Shown here: positions 20,898 to 32,568 of the stretch, one piece after another | Layout of the letters: each line of letters begins with the position of its first letter | How positions within the stretch are numbered: the stretch's first letter is position 1 | Assembly (NCBI RefSeq): GCF_000003195.3 | Contig: NC_012873.2 | Span: 18,709,161-18,773,160, forward strand | Length of the DNA: 64,000 nt | From: Sorghum bicolor | Lineage: Eukaryota > Streptophyta > Magnoliopsida > Poales > Poaceae | Reading direction: 5' to 3' | The notes under the pieces: model-generated | What the model was told of the DNA's origin: nothing | Seen by the model: the letters and a program-made list of their open reading frames with translations, nothing else | The model's database searches: none | Translations under genes and position numbers: made by a program

Positions 20898-23711
20898 ATG
20901 TCGATCTCTGACCTCGATCAAGAGAACGTCATCCCCGTGACGGAGGCCAACCTCAAGGATGAGCAGAAGCAAGCTATTGCCCAAGCCATGGAAGAGTTCA
21001 AGCAGCAATGCCTGAGGTCTTTCAGCATAAACAGGAGCGGCGAAGTGGTCCAGAAAGATGCCCTGCCGGCACCACGACAGGTTACCTTTGACGCCAATCC
21101 TGGCAAGCTTCAAGATATGGTTGACAATGCCATCAATCGAGCATTGATTAACCAAGCTGGTGTACTGTCTAATACGGTTTTCAATGCCGTGGCAAGAACT
21201 TTCAAGGAAGGACAAATTCCACAAGATTATGTGGGCCCCTCCCATCATCAGCCAACGGCACCAGAGGTCACGGCTCCATCGGCTGCCTTGACGAATACAA
21301 GTGCACAATCTGCCGTCCCTCCAAGTACATCGGGGACTACTGGTGCACTATCTATGCCGATGACAACCAACCCACAAATTTCAGTTGGGCAGCATAAACT
21401 GACAACATATATGTTGGCATCGGCAATGTCAGGGTTGACTCTTCCTCCCAACTGGTGGGGTTACGGTATGCCTCCAGAGTTGACACCGGGAACATCACAA
21501 ATAACTGACATGAGGGGCAAAACTCCTATGACATCGGCACCTCCCAATGCGCCGGTGAACCAGAGTCCTCGGTATACCACAACTACTACTGCAAGGCCTC
21601 ACACTGGAAATCCTCAAGATTCAATGTTCCAGATGCCCAACGCATCGGCAGAGTCAATGCTGATGCAACAGAGGTCTATGGCCCAGTCGGGGTATGTCAA
21701 TTCAACGACGGTACCCAATTACCAATCATCGGCAGCACCTATGCCGATGAACGCTAATAATGAATGGCTTGGACAGCAAGCCTTTCCACAATCGCCCCAG
21801 CAGAGTTACCAGACTACAGGGTTCCAGCAAGGGCAGGTCTATCCCGGGTTCCAAGGTCAGGGGATTCCCAACCAGCCAATGAATTTTGGACAGCAACTCG
21901 GAGGACAGCCAATCGGTGGACAGCAGTTTGGTGGTCCGCAGACTGGAGGACAGGTGATCAATACAATGTTCCGTGCAGATCACGTCCCGAACAGACACGT
22001 GGAGGTTCGCCACCAAGTGCCAGATCCGCAGCCGCCTCATCGGCAAGATGCCGATGCATATTGGACCGATAAGATTGCTGAAGTAATGAGGGAACAATTT
22101 GGGATAAAACCCAAAGTCAACACTTACTCTTATCGGACACCGTATCCTCCCGCGTATGATTTGATCCCGCTGCCACATCGGTACAAGGTACCGGATTTTA
22201 CAAAGTTTTCCGGGCAGGACGACACGTCAACCATGGAGCATGTCAACAGGTTCATCATTCAATGTGGAGAGGCTGGTAACAGGGACGAATTGAGGGTTCG
22301 TCTATTTTCATCATCATTGTCTGGATCGGCCTTTACTTGGTTCATATCATTACCTCCCAACTTAGTAATTACTTGGGCCGATCTACAGAAGCAATTCCAC
22401 AAATACTTCTTCTGGGGGGTTCATGAGAAGAAGATCACCGACTTGGTCAAGTTGAGGCAACGTAATGATGAGTCGGTTGAGAGTTTTGTGCAGAGGATAC
22501 GAGAGGTCAAGAATAAATGCTATAGCTTGGTTCTGGATGATCGGCAGCTAGCCGATTTGGCTTTCCAGGGTTTGTTGCCACATATCAGGGATAAGTATGC
22601 CTCTCAGGAGTTCGAAAGTTTAAGTCATTTGGTGCAGAGGATTTCTGATCAAGACATCAAGCCTTTTGAGCCTAAAAGAGCATGGAATAGGAAAGTGTCA
22701 TTTGTCGATGAAGCAACAAGCTCAGATTCTGATGAAGAACCAGTAATCGGCTTGGCAGAGTGGGTAAAAAACAAGAAGCCGATGTCTTGTCCTTTTGGGC
22801 GGAAGGAACCAGAGAAGTTTTCTTTTGACACCACTAAGGTTGATAGGATATTTGACTTTCTACTTCAGGAAGGTCAAATCAAACTGTCACCTAACCATGT
22901 GATCCCATCGGCAGAAGAGTTGAAGAAGATGAGATATTGCAAGTGGCATAATGCAACTTCCCATGACACCAACGAGTGCAAAGTATTCAGACAGCAGCTG
23001 CAATCGGCTATAGAGTCAGGGAGAATCAAGTTTGACAGTTCCAAAGCCCAAAAGCCGATGAAGATAGACCAACATCCTTTCCCGACAAACATGTTGGATG
23101 CTAAGGGGAAGGCTAAGGTCTTAACATCGGAGACAGCTGAGAAGAGTGCATCGGTAGATCCTCAGCATCAAGTTACTACTGCCGATGCAAGAAGTAAGGG
23201 CTTGGTCCAGGAAGGAACTAGCTCAGGAAGGCCTCCTCGATCTGGTATCGTCATAACTCATAGAAGGCCTCGAGAAAAATGGCAACAACGGGAAGATCGG
23301 TATCGGCGCCAGCAGGAAGATTATCGACGGGAAGAAGAAAGACGCCGACAGGAGTGGAATCGGCACAGGGATCATTGGAATTGTCCATTCTTCATCCATT
23401 GTTGGGAGGAAAATATCAAGCTTCCTACTGTCAGAGACTGCCCTGAGTGCAACGGTTATGATCGGTACGATAGGATCGATCGGCATTATCATGATGATGA
23501 ACGGCGATTTAATGGGCCGATCAGAGGAAGGGTGTCAGTTCATGACCGGCTGGGAGGCAGATTTAGTGGGCACGACAGACTTAGTGACCGTGTCCAGTAT
23601 TTTCCCAGGAACCAAGAAGAGCTCGAGGAAATGGCTGATGCGCGGGTTCCCGATGAATTCATATTTTGCAGGGATGCTAACACGCATCGTATGGAGTCAA
23701 GGGAGAACTGA
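20898..23711 (+). pseudogene. Element E gag
   Basis: I choose the ATG at 20898 because the in-frame ATG at 20823 lies inside the LTR, before the PBS. The first ~400 residues are low-complexity, rich in Gln, Pro, Thr and Met. The capsid domain follows (YKVPDFTKFSGQDD, LRVRLFSSSLSGSAFTWF, DLQKQFHKYFFWG, ESVESFVQRIREVKNKCY). The nucleocapsid motif is CKWHNATSHDTNEC, i.e. C-X2-H-X4-H-X4-C rather than the usual CCHC. A second Cys/His-rich stretch (CPFFIHCW...CPEC) and an Arg-rich tail close it. A TGA at 23709-23711 interrupts the frame, which then runs on in phase into the protease. Confidence 0.9.
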
Positions 23712-24545
23712 CGCCCGACGGCAAGGCAAAGGCCACTTCCTCCATGGTGCCCTGGAGGATTAACCAAGACACAGAAAAGGAGATTGCAACGTGAAAGGCA
23801 AGAAGAGCTAAACAAGGGAGAGAACTCTGGAAGTCTGCAGCCGTCAGACACTAAGAGGGAAGGTCCATCGGCAGGCGTCAACATGGTCTTTATGTTGCCG
23901 ATGGAGTTTCTTGCACCAGCCAGTGATGATGAGTTGGAATTTTCTAATCAGATAGCTCAGTTGGCTCTGGATCCGATGACGGCTATCTTTGAGAAACCTA
24001 CCGATGACGAGAGGCAGCATCTTAAAACTCTGTTCCTCAAAGGAAGGGTTGATGGGCAGCCAATGACCAAGATCCTAGTTGATGGTGGAGCTGCTATTAA
24101 TATTATGCCGTATGCAGTATATCGGAAGCTTGGGAAAGGGGATCAAGATTTGACCAAGACCGATATGATGCTCAAAGACTTTGAAGGAAACGTGTCTCCA
24201 GTCAAGGGGGCGATATGTGCAGAGTTGACCATCGGCAGCAAAACCCTGCCGACAACTTTTTTCGTGATCAGCGGAAAAGGTGCTTACAACTTATTATTGG
24301 GAAGAGATTGGATTCATGCCAATTGTTGTATCCCATCTACAATGCATCAATGCTTGGTTCAGTGGGTAGGTGACAAGATTGAGATTGTCCCAGGAGATTC
24401 TTCTTATGTTATCGCATCGGCAGAAGCGGATACTTACGAAAGGACCAGGTGCATTTCAGCAGAAGTTTGGGAGAAAGATTTTCTCAAAGTTGCCGATTAT
24501 GAGATTCCACCGATCCAAGCAGTCGGTTCTGACGACGGTTTTTAA
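23712..24545 (+). pseudogene. Element E gag-protease junction and aspartic protease
   Basis: Same frame as gag, behind the TGA at 23709. The linker has the Tat-typical WCPGGLTKTQKRR. The retropepsin active site is ILVDGGAAINIMPY, in which D-G-G replaces D-T/S-G; this is common in the Tat lineage and O has DGGSSLNII. The fold ends with YNLLLGRDWIH. The frame ends in TAA (24543-24545), whose last base is the A of the ATG of the next frame. Confidence 0.88.
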
Positions 24546-25759
24546 TGGATAGATTCGCCGATGATGGAAAATTAGGCCAGGGATTCACATCGGCCGATGA
24601 TTTGGTAGAAGTAGATATAGGTAGTGGTGATAAGCCTAGGCCTACTTTTATTAGTGCTAAATTAGATCCTGAGAGTAAGCAACAATTGACTAGTTTGTTA
24701 AAGGAATATAAAGATTGCTTTGCTTGGGATTATACCGAGATGCCTGGTTTAGACCGATCAATTGTTGAACATCGGTTACCCATCAAGTCTGGATTTCGGC
24801 CACATCAGCAACCAGCCCGCCGATGTAATCCTAACATTCTACCTGATATTAAGGCCGAAATCACCAAACTTATTGAAGCTAAGTTTATTCGGCAGTGTCG
24901 GTATGCCGAGTGGATTTCCAATGTTGTTCCGGTTTACAAGAAGAACGGGAAGCTTCGGGTGTGCATTGATTTCAGGAATCTCAATAAAGCTACGCCGATG
25001 GATGGATACCCAATGCCTGTCGCCGATCTACTGGTTGATGCTGCGGCTGGTCATCAGGTCATCAGCTTCATGGATGGTAATGCAGGTTACAATCAAATAT
25101 TCATGGCGGAGGAGGATATTCCAAAAACCGCATTCAGGTGTCCTGGTCATGTTGGGCTATTTGAATGGATAGTCATGACTTTTGGGTTGAAGAATGCTGG
25201 TGCTACTTATCAAAGGGCTATGAATTTTATATTTCATGAGTTCATCGGCAAGCTCGTGGAGATTTATATTGATGATGTGGTGGTTAAGTCTGAAGATTTC
25301 TCAAAGCATCTTGCCGATTTACAAAAAGTGTTAGAGTGCACAAGGAAGCATGGATTGAAGATGAATCCCAACAAGTGTGCATTTGGTGTATCGGCAGGGC
25401 AGTTTCTTGGTTTCGTGGTACATCAGAGGGGTATTGAAATTAGTCGAAGATCTATTGATGCCATCAATAAAATAGTGGCCCCTACCAACAAAACCGAGCT
25501 CCAGTCCTTGATCGGCAAGGTAAATTTTATCAGGAGATTTATATCTAATCTGTCTGGTAAGATTCGTGCTTTCAGTCCTCTTCTTAAATTGAAAGCCGAT
25601 CAAGAGTTTATTTGGGGAGAAGAACAGCAGTTGGCTCTGGATGAAATCAAGAAGTATCTAGTAAATCCTCCAGTTCTAGTTCCACCTCAACAAGGGAAGC
25701 CCTTCAGATTGTATTTATCTACCGATGGTTCGTTTATCGGTTCAGCTTTAGTTCAATAA
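24545..25759 (+). pseudogene. Element E reverse transcriptase
   Basis: It opens with an ATG overlapping the protease stop (TAATG), in a different frame. RT blocks are CIDFRNLNKATPMDGYPMP, VISFMDGNAGYNQIFM and FGLKNAGATYQRAMN, with catalytic box YIDDVVVKS at 25265-25276, both Asp intact. The thumb has FLGFVVHQRGIE and LIGKVNFIRRFISNL. The RNase H start (FRLYLSTDGSFIGSALVQ) is cut by TAA at 25757-25759; the sense codon was probably GAA. Confidence 0.92.
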
Positions 25760-27238
25760 TTTGAAGGGAAAGAAAGGGTAATTTATTATTTGAGTAGGAG
25801 GTTGATTGATGCTGAAACCAGGTATTCGGCCATTGAAAAACTATGTTTATGCTTATATTTTTCATGTATCAAGCTGAGACATTACCTGTTATTGGCCGAA
25901 TGCACTGTTGTTTGCAAAGATGACGTGGTCCGATACATGCTATCTATGCCGATTATGAGTGGTCGGATCGGTAAATGGATTTTAGCGCTGTCGGAGTTCG
26001 ATTTGCGTTACGAATCGGCTAAGGCAGTCAAAGGGCAGATTATGGCCGATTTTGTGACTCAGCATTGTGGTCTAGTGGAAACCTTGGAAATTGTACCCTG
26101 GACGCTCTTCTTTGATGGATCTACCTGTGACCGGGGGGCAGGAATCGGCATTGTATTAGTTTCCCCTAAGGGGAGGAAGTATGAGTTTTCTTTGCCGATT
26201 GTTGCCACATCAACAAATAATCAGGCTGAGTATCAGGCTCTGATCAAGGGATTGGAGTTGTTAAGAGAAGTTCGTGCTGATGCTGTTGAAATATTTGGGG
26301 ATTCTATGTTGGTTATAAATCAATTGGCCGGAAGCTATGAATGCCGAAGTGAAGTTCTCATAACTTATTTCGAGAGAAGTATGCAACTGTTAAAGGAATT
26401 CAAGGATTTCCGATTGGAGCATGTTCCCCGATTGCATAATGAAGACGCTAATCGGTTAGCTCAGCATGCCTCGGGATATCAGCCAATGATTAATGCGACA
26501 TCGGCAGTCGATGCCGGTGATTGGAGGAAAGAAATTATTGATTATCTAAAAGATCCATCCAAAAAAGTTGAAAGACGGGTTCGATTTCAAGCAACCAAGT
26601 ACGTGCTCCTTGAAAATGAATTGTATTATCGGACTATCGACGGAATTCTTCTCCGATGCTTGGGTGATGATGAAGCTAGAAGTTTGATGGGGGAAATCCA
26701 TGAAGGAGTGTGTGGAGCGCATCAGTCAGCTTTTAAGATGAAGTGGATGATTCGAAGGAATGGATATTTTTGGCCAACCATACTTGAAGATTGTTTTAAA
26801 TATTTCAAGGGATGTCAAGGTTGTCAAAAGTTTGGTAATATCCAGAGAGCACCCACATCGGCTATGAATCCTATAATAAAGCCTTGGCCGTTCCGGGGAT
26901 GGGCCATCGATCTGATCGGCCGGATTTATCCACCATCTAGCAAAGGGCATAAGTTCATTCTAGTTGCCACTGACTATTTCACTAAGTGGGTTGAAGCTAT
27001 TCCTTTGAAGAAAGTCACATCGGCCAATATGATTGATTTTGTGAAGGAGCATATTATTTACCGATTTGGGATTCCCCAAACGATTACTACCGATCAGGGC
27101 ACCATGTTCACATCGGGGGAGTTCGATGAATTCGCAATCGGTATGGGAATTAAAGTGTTGAATTCTTCTCCTTATTATGCTCAAGCCAATGGGCAGGCTG
27201 AAGCGTTTAACAAAGGAATTATCAAGCTTATTAAATGA
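25760..27238 (+). pseudogene. Element E dual RNase H and integrase
   Basis: Same frame as RT. The native Ty3-type RNase H remnant comes first (VIYYLSRRLIDAETRY, RHYLL, MSGRIGKWILALSEFDL). A second, archaeal-type RNase H follows with all four acidic landmarks: FFDGSTCDRGAGIG, NQAEYQALIKGLE, FGDSMLVINQL and HNEDANRLA. The integrase zinc domain is H-X3-H (HEGVCGAHQSAF), then C-X2-C (CQGCQKF). The core has D (TDYFTKWVEA), D (TTDQGTMF) and E (NGQAEAFNKG). A TGA at 27236-27238 ends the segment. Confidence 0.92.
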
Positions 27239-27778
27239 AAGATTGAAGAAAATCCTAAGCGGTGGCATACATTATTAAATGAAGCATTGTGGTCTTATCG
27301 GATGACTTGTCATGGATCGACCAAGGTATCACCCTATCAATTGGTGTATGGACATGATGCAGTGTTGCCTTGGGAAATTAAGGCTGGATCTAGGCGATTA
27401 TCTTTTCAAGATCAATTAACTTCCGATGGTTATGCCACTTTGATGACCGATGAATTGGACGATCTAGCAGGGCATCGGTTAAAAGCTTTAATGAGTATAG
27501 AAGAAAATAAGAAGAGAGTTGCTAGATGGTATGATAAGAAAGTGAAGGCTAAAGAGTTTGCCGATGGGGATTTGGTATGGAAATTAATTTTACCAATTGG
27601 GACCAAAAGTTCGAAGTTTGGAAAGTGGTCTCCTAATTGGGAGGGTCCTTATCGGATAAGTCGATCGGCTCCTGGTAATGCCTACATTCTAGAAACCCTC
27701 GAAGGAATTGAATTTCCCAGAGCATTAAACGGCAAATATTTAAAGAAGTACTACCCCAGTATATGGGTCGATGCATAG
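27239..27778 (+). pseudogene. Element E integrase C-terminal domain
   Basis: In frame after the TGA at 27236. It has NPKRWHTLLNEALWSYRMT, the plant gypsy SPYQLVYGHDAVLP block, and the C-terminal FADGDLVWKLI and WSPNWEGPYRI (GPY/F-like), ending with ALNGKYLKKYYPS. The stop at 27776-27778 faces the 3' end of the antisense gene 153 bp on; the two genes converge. Confidence 0.9.
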
Positions 27779-27931
27779 ATGTTTAGGTGCCGATAACACT
27801 CCTATCGGCTGGATCCAAATGCTTGGGGACAAGACTTGGTGTTTCAAAAGTTTAGGCGCCGATAACAGTCCTATCGGCTAGACTAAAAGCTGAGGAAGCA
27901 GGAAAGCGCAGATACAATGCCGATGGAAACT

Positions 27932-30900
27932 CTATGTGTTAAGCAGCGTCTGGATTGCCGATATAGCGCGTAGCCGAATTTGGTTGGCTGCTTCTATCTC
28001 CTTGATGTCATCATCGGCAGAACCTTCTATCGGCTTCAGCTTCTTCTTCAGTTGAAGTGCTTTGCGACCATGAGCATTTCGCTCGTGCTCAAGAAGCCTG
28101 ATGGTCTCTGGCAATTGGCTCTCTTCCTGTTGGGCTTGGGACAGAGCGTTCTCTACTTCCTTGAGCTCCGCCAACAGGTATTCTTTTCTTGCCGATAGAT
28201 CGGATATCTTCTGCTTCAGCACGTCTCCAGAAGATCTCAGGATACCTATGTTCTTGTGCTTCTCATCGGTCAAAAGCTTCTCTTTCCTCATTTCATCGGA
28301 GAGTTGAGTCTGAGCGGCTCTATCGGCAAGCCGCCGAGAAGCTCTTTGGTACTGCAGCTGGCGACTCTCCAGATGAGCGGCTTGGAACAGGATTTCTTCA
28401 ACATCGGCTGGGATTTGGCCTCTGAGAGTTCTGAACAGGGTCTTGGTAGGGTCGGAATCATCAACCAATTGCGCTGTGTCCTGGTGAAGGAGAGCTGACA
28501 ATTCTTCCAGCCTGACCCTGATCTCTGCCGATGTGATGCCGACCGTCTGAGAAGAGCTTGCTTCTTCACCTTCTTCTTCAGAGAGATCGATGGCGAAGGA
28601 GAACAGGCTATCGGGAGAATCTTGTTCCTGGGAGGGAAAGCAAAATTAGCTCATACTCAGAGAATCGGCAAATAGTGCTAACGGTAAACGGTGACTTACT
28701 TGCTTCAAGGCGATCTCTTGCCTTTGACTGAGAAGTGCTGACGGAGCTGCAGGCTGATCGGCCAAAGATGCCGATGGAGCTACAGGTTGATCGGCTGAGA
28801 TTGCTGATGGAACGATATCAACTGAAAGAAGACAAAAGGAGTTGTGAGACTAAATAAGAATAAGTTCATCGGTAGCGAAGATGTTAAAGTATGTTACCTG
28901 GAGGAGGGACAACGGTTGTCTGAATCGGGAGAACTGCCGATGGTATAACTGGACCCACCGGGCCAGTTGTTTGTTCACCCATGTCAGCTGATGTATCTTC
29001 TGTTTAAGATCCTTCCTATTGGGGTTCTTCTATCTGTGGTGCTTCCTGCATAGGTGGGGGAGATGGTGCTTGCTGTGGCTGGGCTTCTGGAGAAGAAGGA
29101 GAAGACTCCACCGGAATTGGAGATACCGGAGGAGGAGGGGGAGTTGCTACCTTCTGGCGCTTTGTTCCAGTCTTAGCACCCGTGGTGCCCTTTCTCTTGG
29201 GTTGGCTAGACTGGGGGGCATCGGTACTCTCACACCTGGCTTTCGCCGATGCGCCGGTTTGCTGCAATAATGAACAAGAGTTTATAAGCATAAATATAGC
29301 CGATATAAAGATAGTCAGCATAAAGGAAAAGATTTGACAAATTGCCTTGAAAGCCCGCGCAAGAGTGGGAGCAGCAACCGTTGGTGATGTCTGGGTTCTT
29401 CTGGTGGTGACTTTCCTGAGGCGTACACCCCGATGCACGATGGAAGCTAGAGTGGGAGCATTGTGGCCGATTGAGGAAATCGGGCCTGATGGAAACAAGT
29501 CGATCGGCCTGCCACTCCTGCTAACCAATGGAGGAATATTGTCAACCTGCAAAAGGAATACAAGGGTAAGCTGCCGATGGAGGTAATATTGAGAAAATGA
29601 AACGTTGGTTTGAGTTACTTACAGTGTCATCGGGAACTTCGTATTCGGAGTCAATCATGCCGCGGTATGAAAGTGCCGATCTGCAGAATAGATGCTCTTT
29701 CCATTCTGCCCACCATGACTTGTATGCCTGAGTGATAAAAGCAGCCGGAACCCATTCTGACAGATCTACATCTATATCGGCGTTTGGTGGTAGTTGGGCT
29801 GCTCGAGTCCACTCAAGAAGGTTGTTGATAGTTTCTCTGGGTTTTATCACATCGGCATAAGGAAGTGCAATCGGCAACTGGCCGAAAGCTAACTGGCGAG
29901 CTAATGCCGATGGATTGTAAAATTCGTAAGTTTGAGGGGAGGTTTTTGTGCTACCAAAGAAATTCACTGGAATGATTCTGGGAGTCACAATTGCCATCAT
30001 CACCTCATTGTCCCTGTCGAGAGCTTCATCAAATGGATTGAAGGTCAGAGGGAGCATGCTATCTGGGTCATCATAAGCCAACCATGGTCGTTCGTCTCTG
30101 GTCAAACCCTCATACAGAGTCTGGAAGAATCGGCCGATCTGATCCGGATTACCCCCTGAACCAGGCAGAACTATGACAGCTTCGCCAAAGTTCAAGGGGG
30201 CGCGTGTTGCCGATTCCTCTTCACCCAATACATGGTTTTCAGCTATATCTCTTAGGAAACGCTGTGTGAACAGGTTGAAGTTGAGACGCTTGTGCAGATG
30301 CAGATTGAGCCACATGTTGACAAACCACTAGGGGCCTCCCAAGTTGCCAGTGGATTGGCCGAGCAGAAGTTTCTGGGCTACTCGATGGAGAAGGTGGTAA
30401 GCAGCGCCAAGCAAGTATCGGCCGAGAGGAAATCGGCCACCGTTAGCCAGTCTTTCTGCTGCCGATAGGTAGACAGAAGTCGGTCCTGCCGATCGACCAC
30501 AGAATACAAACTTGTCTAGCCACATGTTCAGAAAGGTGGTTTGTTCCTTTATGGTGACAGACCCTTTCCCACGGTACTTCTGAATGTACCCCGACCAACC
30601 GCCGATAGCGCGAGTCTCCACTTTGGCACTAGGGGCAGTATCAAAAAAGTGGGTGCTATCGGCAGAAGATATATCTAGACCAGTAAGCATGGCTACATCG
30701 GCAAGAGTAGGAGAAGCAGGGTCGTGGCCAAAGGCAAAAGCATTGAGGGTGTCTGACCAAAAGTAGGATGCAGCTATCAGCAGTGACTCGTTCCTATGCA
30801 TATCGGCAATGGACAATCTAATGCATTGAGCTAGATTCCTTTCACCCCACTGAACTTCATTAGAGTTGCTGACCCTCAAGAACCGGTCTTTCCACCCTAC

Positions 30901-31311
30901 AGTTGGGCTGGGCCAAGAGCGGAAGGTGTCCTTCCACAGATCTAAGGAAAAATTTTCGGCTCTGAAGGGGATCCTGTTGGTTTCTGCGTTGATAAGGTCA
31001 GTTGGATCTGGGTCCCCTAGAGGGCCGAGACATTGAAGGTGTGGTTGATCGGTGGGGATGACAATTTTTTTGGACAATTCCTAGTGATTTTGGGCGTAAA
31101 AAGAAATACAAAGAGGAAAGAAAAGGAAGATGTTCAGTAAAATGAATTGCGAGTGAACAGGGATATGAAGAAAAATACAGAAGACGAGGTGGAGATTTGA
31201 CCTCAGGGACGACGAACCCGACGGCCATCTTGCTGCTAAGGAAGCGTGTGAAGGCGCCGGAGTTGGTGAAGAGGGGTACTTGTCGGAGACCTTAGGAGTT
31301 TTTGGTGGCAC
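27932..31311 (-). pseudogene. Element E antisense gene (plant-mobile-domain-like, multi-exon)
   Basis: The inferred exons are 31080-29623, 29546-29346, 29261-28898, 28821-28700 and 28627-27932, with a first exon from ATG 31311. Donors and acceptors are GT-AG, except a possible GC-AG intron at 29345-29262 that is also open. From 31080 on all phases agree. The N-terminal part resembles the plant mobile domain of Tat antisense genes: SFWSDTLNAF-like YFWSDTLNAFAFGHDP, SPTLADVAMLTGLDI and WLNLHLHKRLNF. A Pro/Ser-rich linker and basic patch (KRKGTTGAKTGTKRQK) follow. The last exon is a long coiled coil (QLQYQRASRRLADRAAQTQL, LLAELKEVENALSQAQQEE). Three in-frame stops (30330-30328, 29018-29016, 29006-29004) fit Gln codons changed by C to T. 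The exon 1 join is uncertain. Confidence 0.75.
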
Positions 31312-31377
31312 CGCCGCTGGAAAAGTAAAGTTGGGTAGTATAATGGTGTGATGGGGAAGGAGTACCCAAGAAGGAAC

Positions 31378-31385
31378 TATTTATA
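31378..31385 (-). promoter_or_regulatory. TATA box of the element E antisense gene
   Basis: On the minus strand CCTATAAATAGTTCC is a textbook plant TATA box. It lies 67 bp upstream of the ATG at 31311, placing the start site about 35-40 bp before the ATG. Confidence 0.65.
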
Positions 31386-31853
31386 GGACAAAATGGGCAA
31401 GGGCAAATCCGACTTATCTCCTTGCCGCATCCGAGAAATCCGAGGGTACTCAGGTGGATATGGTAAGTGTTCGCACGGTAATCCAGGGATTGTGCAGGTG
31501 ATTTGACGGGAAGCGGTCATTATCTGAAGATATTTTACTGTGCGAGATCTCCTGGTCGGTCCATCGGCAATATTCTATAACGGTCATATTGCCGATGGGC
31601 GGATAGAGGGGAAATAACCGTTTGTGCGAATATCCTGGTCAGAACATCGGCAGATCTTTGTAACCGTATTGTTGCCGATGTACGACTGAGAAAAATGCCC
31701 GTTTAGGAGGTTGGGGATTTCGAGGAATCTGCGGAGGAATAGGATCAGAGTTGTTCAGATTGAGGTTGTCGGTTACCAGATTAAGAGCATTAATTGCGGG
31801 AAAAGGCATCATTACTGCAGAGAATTTCGGAGCATTAATAGTTTTATACTCCG
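31386..31853. other. Element E region between the antisense promoter and the PPT
   Basis: No gene is seen. It holds several TGCCGATG/CATCGGCA words and would be the upstream regulatory region of the antisense gene. Confidence 0.6.
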
Positions 31854-31868
31854 AAACTGGGGGGCATG
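31854..31868 (+). other. Element E polypurine tract
   Basis: AAACTGGGGGGCATG directly abuts the 3' LTR start at 31869. Confidence 0.8.
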
Positions 31869-32563
31869 TGTTGACACCGTTTTTGGGCACGTGTCTAGGA
31901 TGGCAGGATAAGGTGGCAGTACGATGTTTACAAAGTGGGTTGCCGATGAGGATGGTTGCCGATGAGGGAGAAGTTGAACGTGACTAAGTCAACAGGCAGT
32001 AATATGGTGCCGATGGCTAGATAAGAAAGTCTGCCGATGACTATGGCAAAGGGTCTGCCGATGATGCAAAGAGGGAGTCCGGAAGCTGCCGGTCGTTATG
32101 TGGAGGAGTTTCGGTTTGTCACGAGGGATAGTTTTGTTATTTTCTTAATTATTTGCATCGTTTTGTATACGGATTCTGTGTAATTTGGAATTCGAATTCT
32201 AATCATGTCTGGTTGTAGCTCTTTGAGCAGGGTATAAATATAGACCCTAGGGCCTTGTAATAAAGAATCAATCAATGAATCAAACACACGTTTTTACTCA
32301 TATTCCAGCATTTACTTTTCGACGACTTCGTCATACTTTTCCTTTTGTTACGAGTTCTTAGGAATTCATCGACTTAAGCTCGGCGTGTTCTCAAGTTCCG
32401 CGTGAGTACCTCTTAGCCGTGACATCCGGGCGCATCGCTGTTGTCAGGACTAAAGTATTCGAGTTATCACCTTTGCCGATAGCAAGGTCAAATCGGCTGG
32501 CACGCCTTAGCATTTGAATCGGGTATTAGCCCTTTGTGTTTGCAGATCAGTTTTGCATCAACA
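31869..32563 (+). repeat. Element E 3' LTR
   Basis: The copy is 695 bp. It contains seven GCCGAT/ATCGGC words. It retains the 22 bp missing from the 5' LTR. Confidence 0.94.
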
Positions 32564-32568
32564 CATAT
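32564..32568. repeat. Target-site duplication of element E (right copy)
   Basis: CATAT matches 20173-20177. The intact D LTR at 43596-43600 has a single CATAT at this place, confirming the empty site. Confidence 0.96.

Larger units (their letters stand above)
20178..32563 (+). mobile_element. Element E: Tat-lineage LTR retrotransposon with antisense gene
   Basis: LTRs of 673 and 695 bp (20178-20850, 31869-32563) start TGTTGACACC, end ATCAACA and are flanked by CATAT. The total is 12.4 kb with no further insertion. The plus strand carries gag, protease, RT, two RNase H domains and integrase. A multi-exon gene lies on the minus strand between integrase and the 3' LTR. The second RNase H and the antisense gene are hallmarks of the Tat lineage. 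LTRs differ by about 7 substitutions plus a 22-bp deletion in the left copy. It is the innermost insertion of the stack. Confidence 0.94.

Noticed and set aside
20823..21308. Minus-strand frame of 177 codons opposite gag of E
   Set aside because: Shadow of the gag codons; no domain and no promoter.
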